DNA of 64,000 nt, taken from positions 1-64,000 of the forward strand of contig CAYYKD010000007.1 of NCBI GenBank assembly GCA_964471825.1, written 5' to 3'. The position numbers were made by a program, and so were the translations under genes. The notes under the pieces are model-generated. The model was not told the origin of the DNA. It saw only the letters and a list, made by a program, of their open reading frames with translations, and ran no database searches. This DNA is from CAYYKD01 sp964471825 (GTDB lineage Bacteria; Spirochaetota; GWE2-31-10; CAYYKD01). Shown piece after piece: positions 44,978 through 53,800 of this stretch (its first letter is position 1; each line of letters begins with the position of its first letter).

Positions 44978-47074
44978 TTAAACAGCCGTTAGATTTTTTT
45001 TCAATGACTCCAGTTCATTGATTCTGCCAATTATCTCTCTCTTTTCCTCATCCGCACATTTTGGACAGTTAAAATGTTCTCCTGAGATGTAGCCGTGAAC
45101 AGGACAGACTGAAAAAGTTGGTGATATTGTAAAATATGGTATTCTATAATTGTAGGCTACTGCTTTAACCAGGTTTCTGCATGACTGCCAATCCTGTATT
45201 GCTTCCCCTATAAACCCATGAAATACTGTACCACCTGTGTATTTTGCCTGAAGTTCGGATTGATGATCGAGAGCATCGAATATATCTGCCGTATAATCAA
45301 CCGGTAATTGACTTGAGTTAGTGTAGTATGGGTCTTTATCTCCTGAGGTTATAATATCAGCAAAGTGTTTTTTATCATGTTTTGCTAATCTGTAGCTTGT
45401 ACTTTCTGCCGGGGTCGCCTCAAGGTTAAATAGTTCACCTGACTCTTCCTGGTAATCTGCCATTTTTTTTCTCATAAAATCGAGAATCTCAATAGCAAAG
45501 GCTTTTCCTTCAGGATCAACTATATCTTTACCCATAAAGTTCATCAGGCACTCATTCATTCCGTTTATACCGATTGTAGAAAAATGATTGTTAAAATGGC
45601 CTAGGTATCTCTTTGAATATGGAAATAATCCGCCATCCATTAGTTTTGTGATAACCTTTCTCTTAATCTTTAAGGATTCTGCAGCAAGATCCATGACATG
45701 GTTAAGTCTTCTAAAAAATTCATCCTTATTATCTGACAGGAAACCTATTCTAGGAAGATTAATAGTAACAACTCCTATAGAGCCTGTTAACTCATCAGCT
45801 CCAAAAAGCCCTCCGCCTTTTTTTCTCAATTCTCTTTTGTCAAGCTGAAGCCGGCAACACATAGATCTTACATCTGCCGGATTGAGATCACTATTTATAA
45901 AGTTCTGAAAATACGGTGTACCATATTTAGCTGTCATTTCAAAAAGAAGTTTAGCATTTTCTGATTCCCAGTCAAACTCCTTTGTTATGTTATAGGTTGG
46001 AATCGGGTATTGAAAACCTCTTCCATTGGCATCACCAGATAGCATAATCTCAATAAATGCACGATTAATCATATCCATTTCTGCTTGATAATCGGCGTAG
46101 GTTGTTTCAAGTTCAACACCACCTACAACAGCTTTTTGATCTTTCATGTCTGTAGGCACTACCCAGTCAAGTGTAATGTTGGTAAAAGGTGCCTGACTGC
46201 CCCATCTTGAAGGTGTGTTAACACCAAATACAAAACTCTGAATTGCTTGCTTAGTCTCATCAAATGAGAGTTTGTCAGCTCTTACAAACGGGGCAAGATA
46301 TGTATCAAAACTAGAAAATGCCTGAGCTCCTGCCCACTCATTCTGCATAATACCCAGGAAGTTGACAATTTGAAATATCAGTGTATAGAGATGCTTAGAA
46401 GGTTTTGAGCTAATCTTACCCTTGACCCCGCCAAGTCCTTCTTTGATAAGTTGTCTTAATGACCATCCGGCACAATATCCGCTAAACATACTAAGATCAT
46501 GCAGGTGAAAATCCGCATTTATATGTGCATTTGCAATATCCTCTGTGTATATGTTTTTAAGCCAGTAGTTAGCTGTTAATGTGCCTGAGTTGTGTAGAAT
46601 CAAACCGCCGAGACTAAAGTTTACATTTGCATTCTCATTAACACGCCAATCGGACTGATTGAGGTAACCGTTCATTGTATCGTCAATATCCAGCATGAGT
46701 TTTTTAGAATCTCGTAGTGCATCGTGTTTAGATCTGTAAAGAATATACGCCTTTGCAGCCTCATATTCTCCTTCCTTCATCAATACTTTTTCAACTATAT
46801 CCTGTATCTCTTCGATAGCAGGTACTGAATTAGGGTGTCTTTTTGACATGAAGACTTCCAGTTCTTTTTCAGTTGCGATGGTTAATTTTTCAACCAAAGC
46901 TGAATCCTGCTTGTTAATATATTTTAAACACGCTTCTATAGCATCAGAGATTTTACTTCTATTGTACATCTCCATTTGGCCGTCTCGCTTAATAACCTTA
47001 CTGACGACAAAATCTGCAGTACTACCGTCTGACCTCAAAAAATCACTCCAATTAGCTAATGAGTTTCCTTGCAT
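44978..47074 (-). CDS. nrdD: Anaerobic ribonucleoside-triphosphate reductase, catalytic part without glycyl-radical loop
   Basis: 698 residues. N-terminal ATP-cone (about 20-115, VIKRDGQMEMYNRSKISDAI), then the ten-stranded barrel with RSMCCRLQLDKRELRKKGGG, GSIGVVTINLPRIG, GINGMNECLMNFMG and LEATPAESTSYRLA. It ends soon after the zinc site (SVCPVHGY, FNCPKC) with a helix. The RV-x-GY radical motif normally found after that zinc site is absent and lies on the next gene instead. Reduces NTPs to dNTPs without oxygen. Overlaps nrdR by 23 bases. Confidence 0.95.
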   Translation of the reverse strand: MQGNSLANWSDFLRSDGSTADFVVSKVIKRDGQMEMYNRSKISDAIEACLKYINKQDSALVEKLTIATEKELEVFMSKRHPNSVPAIEEIQDIVEKVLMKEGEYEAAKAYILYRSKHDALRDSKKLMLDIDDTMNGYLNQSDWRVNENANVNFSLGGLILHNSGTLTANYWLKNIYTEDIANAHINADFHLHDLSMFSGYCAGWSLRQLIKEGLGGVKGKISSKPSKHLYTLIFQIVNFLGIMQNEWAGAQAFSSFDTYLAPFVRADKLSFDETKQAIQSFVFGVNTPSRWGSQAPFTNITLDWVVPTDMKDQKAVVGGVELETTYADYQAEMDMINRAFIEIMLSGDANGRGFQYPIPTYNITKEFDWESENAKLLFEMTAKYGTPYFQNFINSDLNPADVRSMCCRLQLDKRELRKKGGGLFGADELTGSIGVVTINLPRIGFLSDNKDEFFRRLNHVMDLAAESLKIKRKVITKLMDGGLFPYSKRYLGHFNNHFSTIGINGMNECLMNFMGKDIVDPEGKAFAIEILDFMRKKMADYQEESGELFNLEATPAESTSYRLAKHDKKHFADIITSGDKDPYYTNSSQLPVDYTADIFDALDHQSELQAKYTGGTVFHGFIGEAIQDWQSCRNLVKAVAYNYRIPYFTISPTFSVCPVHGYISGEHFNCPKCADEEKREIIGRINELESLKKNLTAV

Positions 47075-47543
47075 GTCCCCTCCCGATCCCTTTTTTTATT
47101 TTTTTTATTTCTTCAATAAACTCATTTACATCATTAAATTTTTTGTATACTGATGCAAATCTGATATATGCAACTTCATCTAATTCTGCCAGTTTCTCCA
47201 TAACGATTTCGCCCAGTTCACTGGATTTTAACTCATGGCTTTCACCACTCCTAAGAATTGCAACTTCCTCAATTGAGTTTATTAAATCCTCTACAGTTCC
47301 CTGAGAAATAGCCCGTTTCTCAATAGCCTTTTGAATACCGTATGAGATTTTTTCAATACTGAATGCTTCACGCCTACCATCATTTTTTACAATCATGAGC
47401 TGTTTTTCTTCAATTACTTCATAGGAAGTAAATCTATAACCACAGGTAATACACTTTCGTCTTCTTCTTACACTGGTTCCATCGGCAACCTGTCTGGTTT
47501 CCAACACTTTGTCTTCGAGTTCGCTACACATAGGACATTTCAA
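47052..47543 (-). CDS. nrdR: Transcriptional repressor NrdR
   Basis: 163 residues from TTG 47543: zinc ribbon (CPMC, CITCG), basic RRRRK, then an ATP-cone (VKNDGRREAFSIEKISYGI). It represses ribonucleotide reductase operons when dATP is high. The frame is open to a TTG at 47558, but GGGG lies just before the TTG at 47543 and the protein then starts MKCPMC like nearly all NrdR. First gene of the nrd operon, under an NrdR-box promoter (47641-47669). Confidence 0.95.
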   Translation of the reverse strand: MKCPMCSELEDKVLETRQVADGTSVRRRRKCITCGYRFTSYEVIEEKQLMIVKNDGRREAFSIEKISYGIQKAIEKRAISQGTVEDLINSIEEVAILRSGESHELKSSELGEIVMEKLAELDEVAYIRFASVYKKFNDVNEFIEEIKKIKKGIGRGHARKLIS

Positions 47544-47640
47544 GTTATTTTTCCCCAAATTTCAAATACAGATATATAAAACAGTTTATATGTTAACAGA
47601 TTTATTCATCTATCTATATAGTTATTGAATTGATAATGCG

Positions 47641-47669
47641 AATATATAACACTATATATAGTGTGTCAA
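47641..47669 (-). promoter_or_regulatory. nrd operon promoter with embedded NrdR box
   Basis: On the minus strand TTGACA (47669-47664), 17 bases, TATATT (47646-47641). The 16-bp perfect palindrome ACACTATATATAGTGT (47649-47664) fills the spacer and matches the known NrdR-box consensus ACACWATATWTWGTGT. A second box at the usual 31-32-bp spacing is not clear; a weaker CTATATAG lies at 47614-47621. Binding should block polymerase directly. Confidence 0.85.
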
Positions 47670-47699
47670 TGTTTTTTTATAAAAATATTTTACTCATTG

Positions 47700-47847
47700 A
47701 ATTTGTTGTTTTGAGAGTTAAAAAAGTCAGACTGAGTGGTGAAAAAAAAATAATAGTTTTTTATAATATATTCTATCTATCTTGAATTTTAGTGAATTTT
47801 TCCGAATTTAAACGGTTTTATTTTATAGAAAAAGCAAATTTTTAACA
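47700..47847. other. AT-rich gap between nrd and tsaC promoters, no gene seen
   Basis: T/A-rich, stops in all frames, no hairpin or RNA gene recognised. Confidence 0.6.
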
Positions 47848-47876
47848 TTGACAAATAGCAAAATAAAAAATATATT
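47848..47876 (+). promoter_or_regulatory. Promoter of tsaC, predicting a leaderless transcript
   Basis: TTGACA (47848-47853), 17 bases, TATATT (47871-47876). The ATG at 47883 is 6 bases after the -10 and there is no Shine-Dalgarno sequence. Confidence 0.65.
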
Positions 47877-47882
47877 TTGAGC

Positions 47883-48857
47883 ATGAACAATATATTTGAT
47901 ATATCTGAACAATCGTTACAGAGGGCATCGTTGATTTTAAAAAATGGCGGACTTGTGGCCTTTCCGACTGAAACAGTCTATGGTCTTGGGGCTAACGCTC
48001 TTAATCCTGATGCGGTCGCTCAGATATTCAGGGTTAAGAAACGGCCATTCTTTGATCCTCTTATAGTTCATATTCATTCAGTTCTAGTGCTAGATAGCAT
48101 AGCTGATGAGATTAGTGATCTCTCATATTCACTTATGGAGAGGTTTTGGCCGGGTCCCCTAACACTTATATTCAAGAAGAAAAATATAATACCCGATATA
48201 GTGACCTCAGGTCATCCTACTGTGGCGGTAAGGATCCCGTCCGATCCTACTGCTCTGAGATTATTAGAGTTGGCAGGGGTGCCTGTCTCAGCCCCAAGCG
48301 CAAATCCGTTTAAGTATCTAAGTCCTACTACAGCACTTCATGTTTACGAGCAGATAGGCTCTGAGGTTGATATGATAATTGACGGAGGGCATTCAAGGGT
48401 CGGGGTTGAATCAACTGTCCTTGATATGACTGCTGATAGACCGGTTCTCTTGAGGTATGGCGGTCTAGATATCGATGAGATCTGCGATTTCCTGGGCTAT
48501 CGGATAAAGGTTGCAACTGAGAGCGAAAAGCCGATAGCCCCCGGACAGCTTCTCCATCATTATTCGCCTACTACAAGACTAATATTAGTTGACGATATTG
48601 ATAGCTGTGAGATGGCTGACGGGGTTAGATGTGGTTATATAGGGATAACTATGCCTGAGAGGCCATCAATGTTTAAACATATAGAGATATTGACACGAGA
48701 CAATAATATGAATGAGGCTGCTGTAAATCTATTTAGTGCCCTTCATAGGCTTGATGAATTATCACTTGATATAATATATGCTGAAAGGATTCCAGAGACA
48801 GGTCTAGGAACTGCAATAATGGATAGGCTTAAAAAAGCATCTTATATAGAAATTTAA
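47883..48857 (+). CDS. tsaC: Threonylcarbamoyl-AMP synthase (Sua5/YwlC type)
   Basis: 324 residues. It activates threonine with bicarbonate and ATP for the t6A modification of tRNA. Core: GGLVAFPTETVYGLGANAL, KRPFFDPLIVHI, WPGPLTLIF, TVAVRIPSDP and SAPSANPF. The C-terminal ~110 residues (APGQLLHHYSPTT onward) are the Sua5 domain absent from short TsaC. A TTG at 47877 is in frame but abuts the -10. The sequence has visibly more G/C than the neighbours. Nothing links it to the neighbouring nrd operon, which diverges. Confidence 0.95.
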   Translation: MNNIFDISEQSLQRASLILKNGGLVAFPTETVYGLGANALNPDAVAQIFRVKKRPFFDPLIVHIHSVLVLDSIADEISDLSYSLMERFWPGPLTLIFKKKNIIPDIVTSGHPTVAVRIPSDPTALRLLELAGVPVSAPSANPFKYLSPTTALHVYEQIGSEVDMIIDGGHSRVGVESTVLDMTADRPVLLRYGGLDIDEICDFLGYRIKVATESEKPIAPGQLLHHYSPTTRLILVDDIDSCEMADGVRCGYIGITMPERPSMFKHIEILTRDNNMNEAAVNLFSALHRLDELSLDIIYAERIPETGLGTAIMDRLKKASYIEI

Positions 48858-48923
48858 ATGTTGTTTAGAATTTTTTTATTTTGTTTAAAATGTTGAATAT
48901 TAGAATAAGAATCTAGAGTGTCC

Positions 48924-49070
48924 TTAGTCCTTTTCGTGCTTCTTTCGATCCTCAAAATCTCTTTTGAATATCTCTCTTTCTATCTGCTCTCTTTGTTTTA
49001 AATCATCACTTTTATTTGGAACCTTATTTTTATTACTTTCCCGTTTAATCTCTTCTTTATTTGATGGCAT
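48924..49070 (-). CDS. Small, highly charged protein, unknown
   Basis: 48-residue ORF too short for standard cut-offs: MPSNKEEIKRESNK at the start, about half Lys/Arg/Glu/Asp, no Cys or Trp, predicted helical (REQIEREIFKRDFEDRKK). A good Shine-Dalgarno sequence (AAGGGG, 6 bases before the ATG) supports translation. Converges on tsaC. No family recognised; it could be a small disordered or nucleic-acid-associated protein. Confidence 0.55.
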   Translation of the reverse strand: MPSNKEEIKRESNKNKVPNKSDDLKQREQIEREIFKRDFEDRKKHEKD

Positions 49071-49099
49071 ATTTACCCCTTAAATTTTAATATTTAGAT

Positions 49100-49229
49100 G
49101 CTCTTGCAAAAATAATCTTTTTTTTCAATTTCTGCATCATTTTTCGCCACACCGACCACTATCAGACATCTTGTCTGTGGTCGTTATTCATTCCTTGAAC
49201 TTATCAAAAACCTTGATTTTTGCAAGAGC
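49100..49229. repeat. 130-bp hairpin element with GCTCTTGC ends
   Basis: Terminal inverted repeats GCTCTTGCAAAAAT and (G)ATTTTTGCAAGAGC are perfect over 14 bp. Inside is a second hairpin: CGACCAC-TAT-CAGAC-ATCTT-GTCTG-TGGTCG near 49160-49190. A decayed copy is at 6397. Behaves like a small non-autonomous mobile or structural repeat. Confidence 0.75.
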
Positions 49230-49330
49230 CTCTTTATCGCAACAATTTCAATAGGCTTATATTATTATAAAATACAATATAAAAAAAATCAATAATAAAT
49301 TAATTTTTTGTATTTCCAACTTATTTTCAA

Positions 49331-49483
49331 TTGATTGAGGCTCTTTCAAAACTCGATATTTTTTACTAGATCAAGGAGTGATGAGTCTAAAGCCCGGAGT
49401 TTACTTTGCGTAAATGAGGATTTTGGGCGAAGAACGACAAATAGATAGAAAATAAAGAGCGAGTTTTGAAAGAGCCTTGATTG
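49331..49483. mobile_element. MITE-like element with probable target-site duplication
   Basis: AGGCTCTTTCAAAACTCG (49338-49355) and its exact reverse complement (49460-49477) bound about 138 bp with no ORF. TTGATTG flanks both sides (49331-49337 and 49477-49483), an 8-bp target-site duplication with one mismatch if the ends are GGCTC/GAGCC. No transposase in the window. Confidence 0.65.
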
Positions 49484-49733
49484 TTGTAAATGTCAATAGT
49501 TTTTATGGACAATTATATCATGTGTTGACATTAACTCATAAGAGTAAGCAAGACTTAAAAAATCAGGTTTATACAGTTACCCTGTGTAATAAATTATCAT
49601 ATTAGTAGTGGAGTTGAAATAATTCTCTATGACCCATTTTTACACGAATCGGTGCCGTATAACAATATTTTTTAAAAATAATTTGTAAATTTTAAAATAT
49701 TATTTTACATTTAGAGTTATCAGGAGGAATTTT

Positions 49734-50567
49734 ATGAAATATAGAAAATTTTTTGTCTTTGTCTTATTGATTGTTATCGGAAGCACAGGTATATGCCTGC
49801 ATGCTCAGGAAAAACTCGCATTTTTGTTGTGGACTCCGGGCGGTAGTGAGCCGACTTATGTTCCGGCCGGTCAACCGGGTACATTTAAGGATGGTGACGG
49901 AGTAAATCTCCTTCATAAGACAGACGGACTTAAGTATGGAACCGACACCTTTAGTATGGAAGCAAAAATCGGCGGTAAGAATATTGTTTTTTCTTATAAA
50001 TCTTCTATGCAAACCGCTCCCTGGTTCGTAATTGATCCGGCGAACTCAGACGACTCATCTGTTTTTACAGATAAATTCTTAAAAGAAATTTGCAACCTTG
50101 CCTCCGGTAATCAGAGTATTGAAATCCTATTCAAATCAAATGGCGTTTTGATCAATCAGGGAGTCATCACATATAACAGTGATGGAAAACATCTAAAGTT
50201 TAAAAAAATGCTTGATGGTTTTAAAAATATTGATGCTGCAAGAAAGGGTTTTCAGGAGACCCATCAGAAAGAGTTAGCTCAACAAGAACTGGATGAGCAA
50301 AAGAAGGATGCTGCTAAGTCTGATTCTTTTAGAGTCTCAATTGACAATCAGCACACAGGATTAACCTACTATATAATAGTTATGGATGACAGAACAAGAT
50401 CAGAAAAAATATATGATATTCAACCAAAAAAAACAAAGGTAATTGAGATGTACCTTAGTCAGACCTATCAGATTAAGGGGTATCTACAGGGGCAGTCAAA
50501 GGATAGTGCAAAACTAATTGCAAAGGTTGACAAGTCTTGGAATAATAAAACAATTTCAGTTAAGTAA
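49734..50567 (+). CDS. Secreted protein, unknown
   Basis: 277 residues with a clear signal peptide (KFFVFVLLIVIGSTGICLHAQ, cut near 25). No Cys-lipobox fit, so probably periplasmic or exported. A Gly/Pro-rich N-terminal part (TPGGSEP, GQPGTFKDGDGVNLL) precedes a Lys/Gln/Glu-rich helix (about 166-198) and a beta-rich end. AGGAGGAA lies before the ATG. No family recognised. It stands alone between repeats. Confidence 0.65.
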   Translation: MKYRKFFVFVLLIVIGSTGICLHAQEKLAFLLWTPGGSEPTYVPAGQPGTFKDGDGVNLLHKTDGLKYGTDTFSMEAKIGGKNIVFSYKSSMQTAPWFVIDPANSDDSSVFTDKFLKEICNLASGNQSIEILFKSNGVLINQGVITYNSDGKHLKFKKMLDGFKNIDAARKGFQETHQKELAQQELDEQKKDAAKSDSFRVSIDNQHTGLTYYIIVMDDRTRSEKIYDIQPKKTKVIEMYLSQTYQIKGYLQGQSKDSAKLIAKVDKSWNNKTISVK

Positions 50568-50573
50568 AACCCT

Positions 50574-50608
50574 CTCCGGGCTAATACTGAGCTTGCTCAG
50601 AACCGGAG
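50574..50608 (+). terminator. Strong hairpin after the secreted-protein gene
   Basis: CTCCGG (50574-50579) pairs with CCGGAG (50603-50608) and CTGAGC (50587-50592) with GCTCAG (50595-50600), 7 bases after the stop. No T-run follows, so termination or 3'-end protection by structure only. Confidence 0.5.
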
Positions 50609-50620
50609 CAGGCCTATAAA

Positions 50621-50733
50621 CAAAACAGAGGCTGTCCACTAAGTCGGTTTATAAACAATTTTTACTCGTTTTACGCCGGCAATTAACCGGTACAAATAAA
50701 AATTTCTCGACTTAATGGACAGCCCCTGTTTTG
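50621..50733. repeat. 113-bp long inverted repeat with GGCTGTCC ends
   Basis: Arms 50621-50646 and 50708-50733 match over 26 positions with two mismatches (core GGCTGTCCA, AAGTCG). The centre contains a further hairpin (AATTTTTA/TAAAAATT and CCGG pairs), so most of the element can fold into one long stem. End sequence resembles those of some insertion sequences (GGCTGTCC), but no transposase is present. Confidence 0.7.
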
Positions 50734-50771
50734 ATAGTTTTTTTAAACACTACTAAGTGATCACCATAGTA

Positions 50772-50808
50772 CCTACCGTTATATATATTGCTTATATATA
50801 ACGGTAGG
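50772..50808. repeat. Perfect 16-bp hairpin
   Basis: CCTACCGTTATATATA (50772-50787) and its exact complement (50793-50808) are separated by 5 bases, 25 bases beyond the end of the minus-strand lipoprotein operon. No T-tract; possibly a processing or protective end structure. Confidence 0.75.
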
Positions 50809-50832
50809 AAGAGGGAGTTTACTGATCCGTGA

Positions 50833-53800
50833 TCAAAACCGCCGAATCAAACGGACTTTGTATAAAGTTGTCTTTTGTGTGTACGATGGAGGTGGGGCGG
50901 AAAATTNNNNNNNNNNTTCAGACGCCAAGCGTTAACTTCGCTATATTGCGATGATGACCAGTAAAATAGGTTAAGATCAAAGCCACCGAGTCCGTAATCA
51001 AATAGTTGGGTTCGCATAAGATCTAGCTCATCTTTTGACGGTAAAAACCAGTCACCTCGGTTAGCGTGAGTTGCATTTATAGCTTGAGTAGCTGCGGGGT
51101 GTCCAGTAAGGAAACTATAGGTATTTTCATAACCAGTACCTGTATTTGTTAGTGTTCCGTTTGTTATTGTATTCTCTGTCTTCCATTGATAAGTAGAGGG
51201 TTCATCTATTCCTCTCGCTTCCATATACTGCCAACCTTCGCCATAGGCCCCTTTGTTGAGGAATATGAATCCCCCAGCAGGACCTCTAGTTCTAAGTTCG
51301 TAAGTTATCGGTTTTGGTTTGTTCACAATTTCCTGCCACTGCAGATACGGGTAGCTTGTGTTCTCGTCTATCGCCCAGATGCCGGTTGTTTCATTAAAAT
51401 CCCAGCCGGTAAATGTGCTTTCCTGCAACATTTCGGTTGTTGTCTTGCCTGGACCTGATGCACTAACCCATGCGAATCGAGGACCGCGGTTTTTATCGTA
51501 GAAAATGTTTGAATTTGATGGTATTGTTCCTGCACCAATTCCAAATATCGCAGTTGCCCCATCAGTAGTACTATATAAAAAATGTGCCGCCGAGTAACAG
51601 TTTGTTAAATTTACCACAGTTCCCATCGATCCTATCAAACCACCAATTGTATTGCCTGTTGAAACGATGTCAACTATTGAATATGAGTTGGTAATAGTTG
51701 TCTTGTTGGCAGTTCCGATTAGCCCCCCCATTATAGTATTACCTCTTATTTTAGCTATGCTATATGATTCTTCTATTGTTACTGAACCAACTGTGTTTAT
51801 AATATGACCAATTAACCCGCCAAAACTATTTTTGGTGCCAGTTACACTTATATCGATATTTGTCATGGACTTTTGAATTGTAAGTTGAGAACTGGCAACA
51901 ACTTGTCCAACAAGACCACCGATATAGTCCCCCGTTGCAACAATAACCCCACCTAAAGAACAATCCTCTATTATCGAAGTACCTGCAACAGCTCCAATTA
52001 AGCCCCCACTATTATCACCACTTGAAATATTGACATTTGTCAATTTTAGCTTTTTTATAGTAGCGCCAGACACATAACCAAAAAGACCTCTGTTAGCATA
52101 TGTGTCCGTAGTTTTTAAATTACTAATAGTCTTCCCATCACCATCAAAAATCCCTCGAAAAGAGTTGGTTGCATCACTACCTATCGGTACCCAGTTTGCT
52201 TCATTGCTTAGATCGAGATCGTTCATAAGCTTAAAGTGATTTCCTGCGTACTCAGCACCAAGGAAATCCGTGTTTAATGATTTTAAGTTCTCAACTGTAT
52301 ATATCTTGTAAGGATTAACTTCTGTTCCCTCTCCGATAACTACCGGTAACGGCTTATTTGCTTCCATCTGCCACTGCAGATAGGGGTAGGTTGAGCCGTT
52401 TTCTATATTCCAGTAGTCTGTTGGTGCTTCCCCAAAGTCCCAATTAGCACCGGTAAATGTGCTTTGCTGCACCATCGTTGCTGTATTCTTACCGGTTAAA
52501 TTACTAGTGTTAGAACCGCCGGAAGAGCTAATCCCCAGCATATCGCCGTTGATGTCTGTGTTGTAGAAAGAATTCAGTATATCAGAGTTAAATATCGAGC
52601 CAATAAATGCACCGTAAACTGTAGCTCCAGTTTGTAGGGTTACCTTGCTGACACTATAACAATTAGTAACGGTACCGTTATCCAGTTGCCCAATAAATCC
52701 GCCTATTGTGTGTGAGTTTGGGAACTTTTCCGTAAATTCACCTGTGGAGTAAGAGTTCTCAATTGTTGAATAATCGGCTTCGCCGATTAATCCGCCTGAA
52801 TAACTCCAGCCTTTAACGACAGCTTGTGAAAAAGATTTCTTTATGTTAGTTTCTGACCCGCTTAACCCACTTGACAAACCCACAAGTCCGCCAACATAGT
52901 TAACTCCAGTAATAAATTTGTAAGCTTCTGTTATCACGCCGCAGTTTTCGATGTTTGAAGACATTGCATATCCCGCAAGCCCGCCAACTTGATTACTACC
53001 TACAATATCTACTTCAGTAAGCATCAGGTTTTTGATAGTCGCAGTTTGAATATAGCCAAAAAGACCTTTGTTGTTATTCGCATTATCATTGATTGTTAAA
53101 TTATAAATCGTCTTCCCATTACCATCAAAAACCCCTTGAAAAGCGTTGATTGGATCACTCCCAATCGGCGTCCAGTTTTCCACATCCACCAAGTCCAGAT
53201 CATCCATTAGCTTAAAGTGCTTGCCCGGGTGGTTTGTTCCCACATAATCTCTCATTTTTTCAAGGTGTGCAACTGTTTGTATTTGAAATGGATCTCCCGC
53301 TGTGCCATCTCCCCCGCCAAAATGATGAACCCATCTTGCAAAAACTGTTTTATCTGCATCAGATATTGTAAGTGTAGTTATTTCTTCTCCATTCGTAGTT
53401 TCGCTCCACCCATCAAAGTCGTGAAAGTTCTTTGTTAATCCTGTATTTGCCAAAAGTGTTACGCTTTCATTTGGAAAGTAGAGGATATTACTTGGAGGTG
53501 TCCCTGTTGTCTGGGCGTTGCCATTATAAATTAAAGCACGAAGTGTCGGGGTGTATTCTTCTCTTATATCAGAATCACCAAAGTTGTTATATGCCCATAC
53601 GCGGTAGAATATAACATCGCCGGCACTTAGGGGAGGCAAGAATTCGCTAACATCATCAGTAAAATTCAAGTCGGTATAGTTTTCTTCTGTGTTTAGAGGT
53701 GTCCAAGCTCCATCATAATTTTTCTTTCTCTCTATCCTAAACCCGTCATTTATATAAGAATCGGTCGTCCAGCTTATCTTTATCCCTGTTAGTTGTTGTG

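Noticed and set aside
49525..49530. TTGACA upstream of the secreted-protein gene
   Set aside because: No acceptable -10 at 16-18 bases; not listed as a promoter.
50847..50906. Listed C-terminus of the GLUG lipoprotein (ending KSV)
   Set aside because: A different frame after the gap gives the conserved ending YKVRLIRRF and a stop at 50833.
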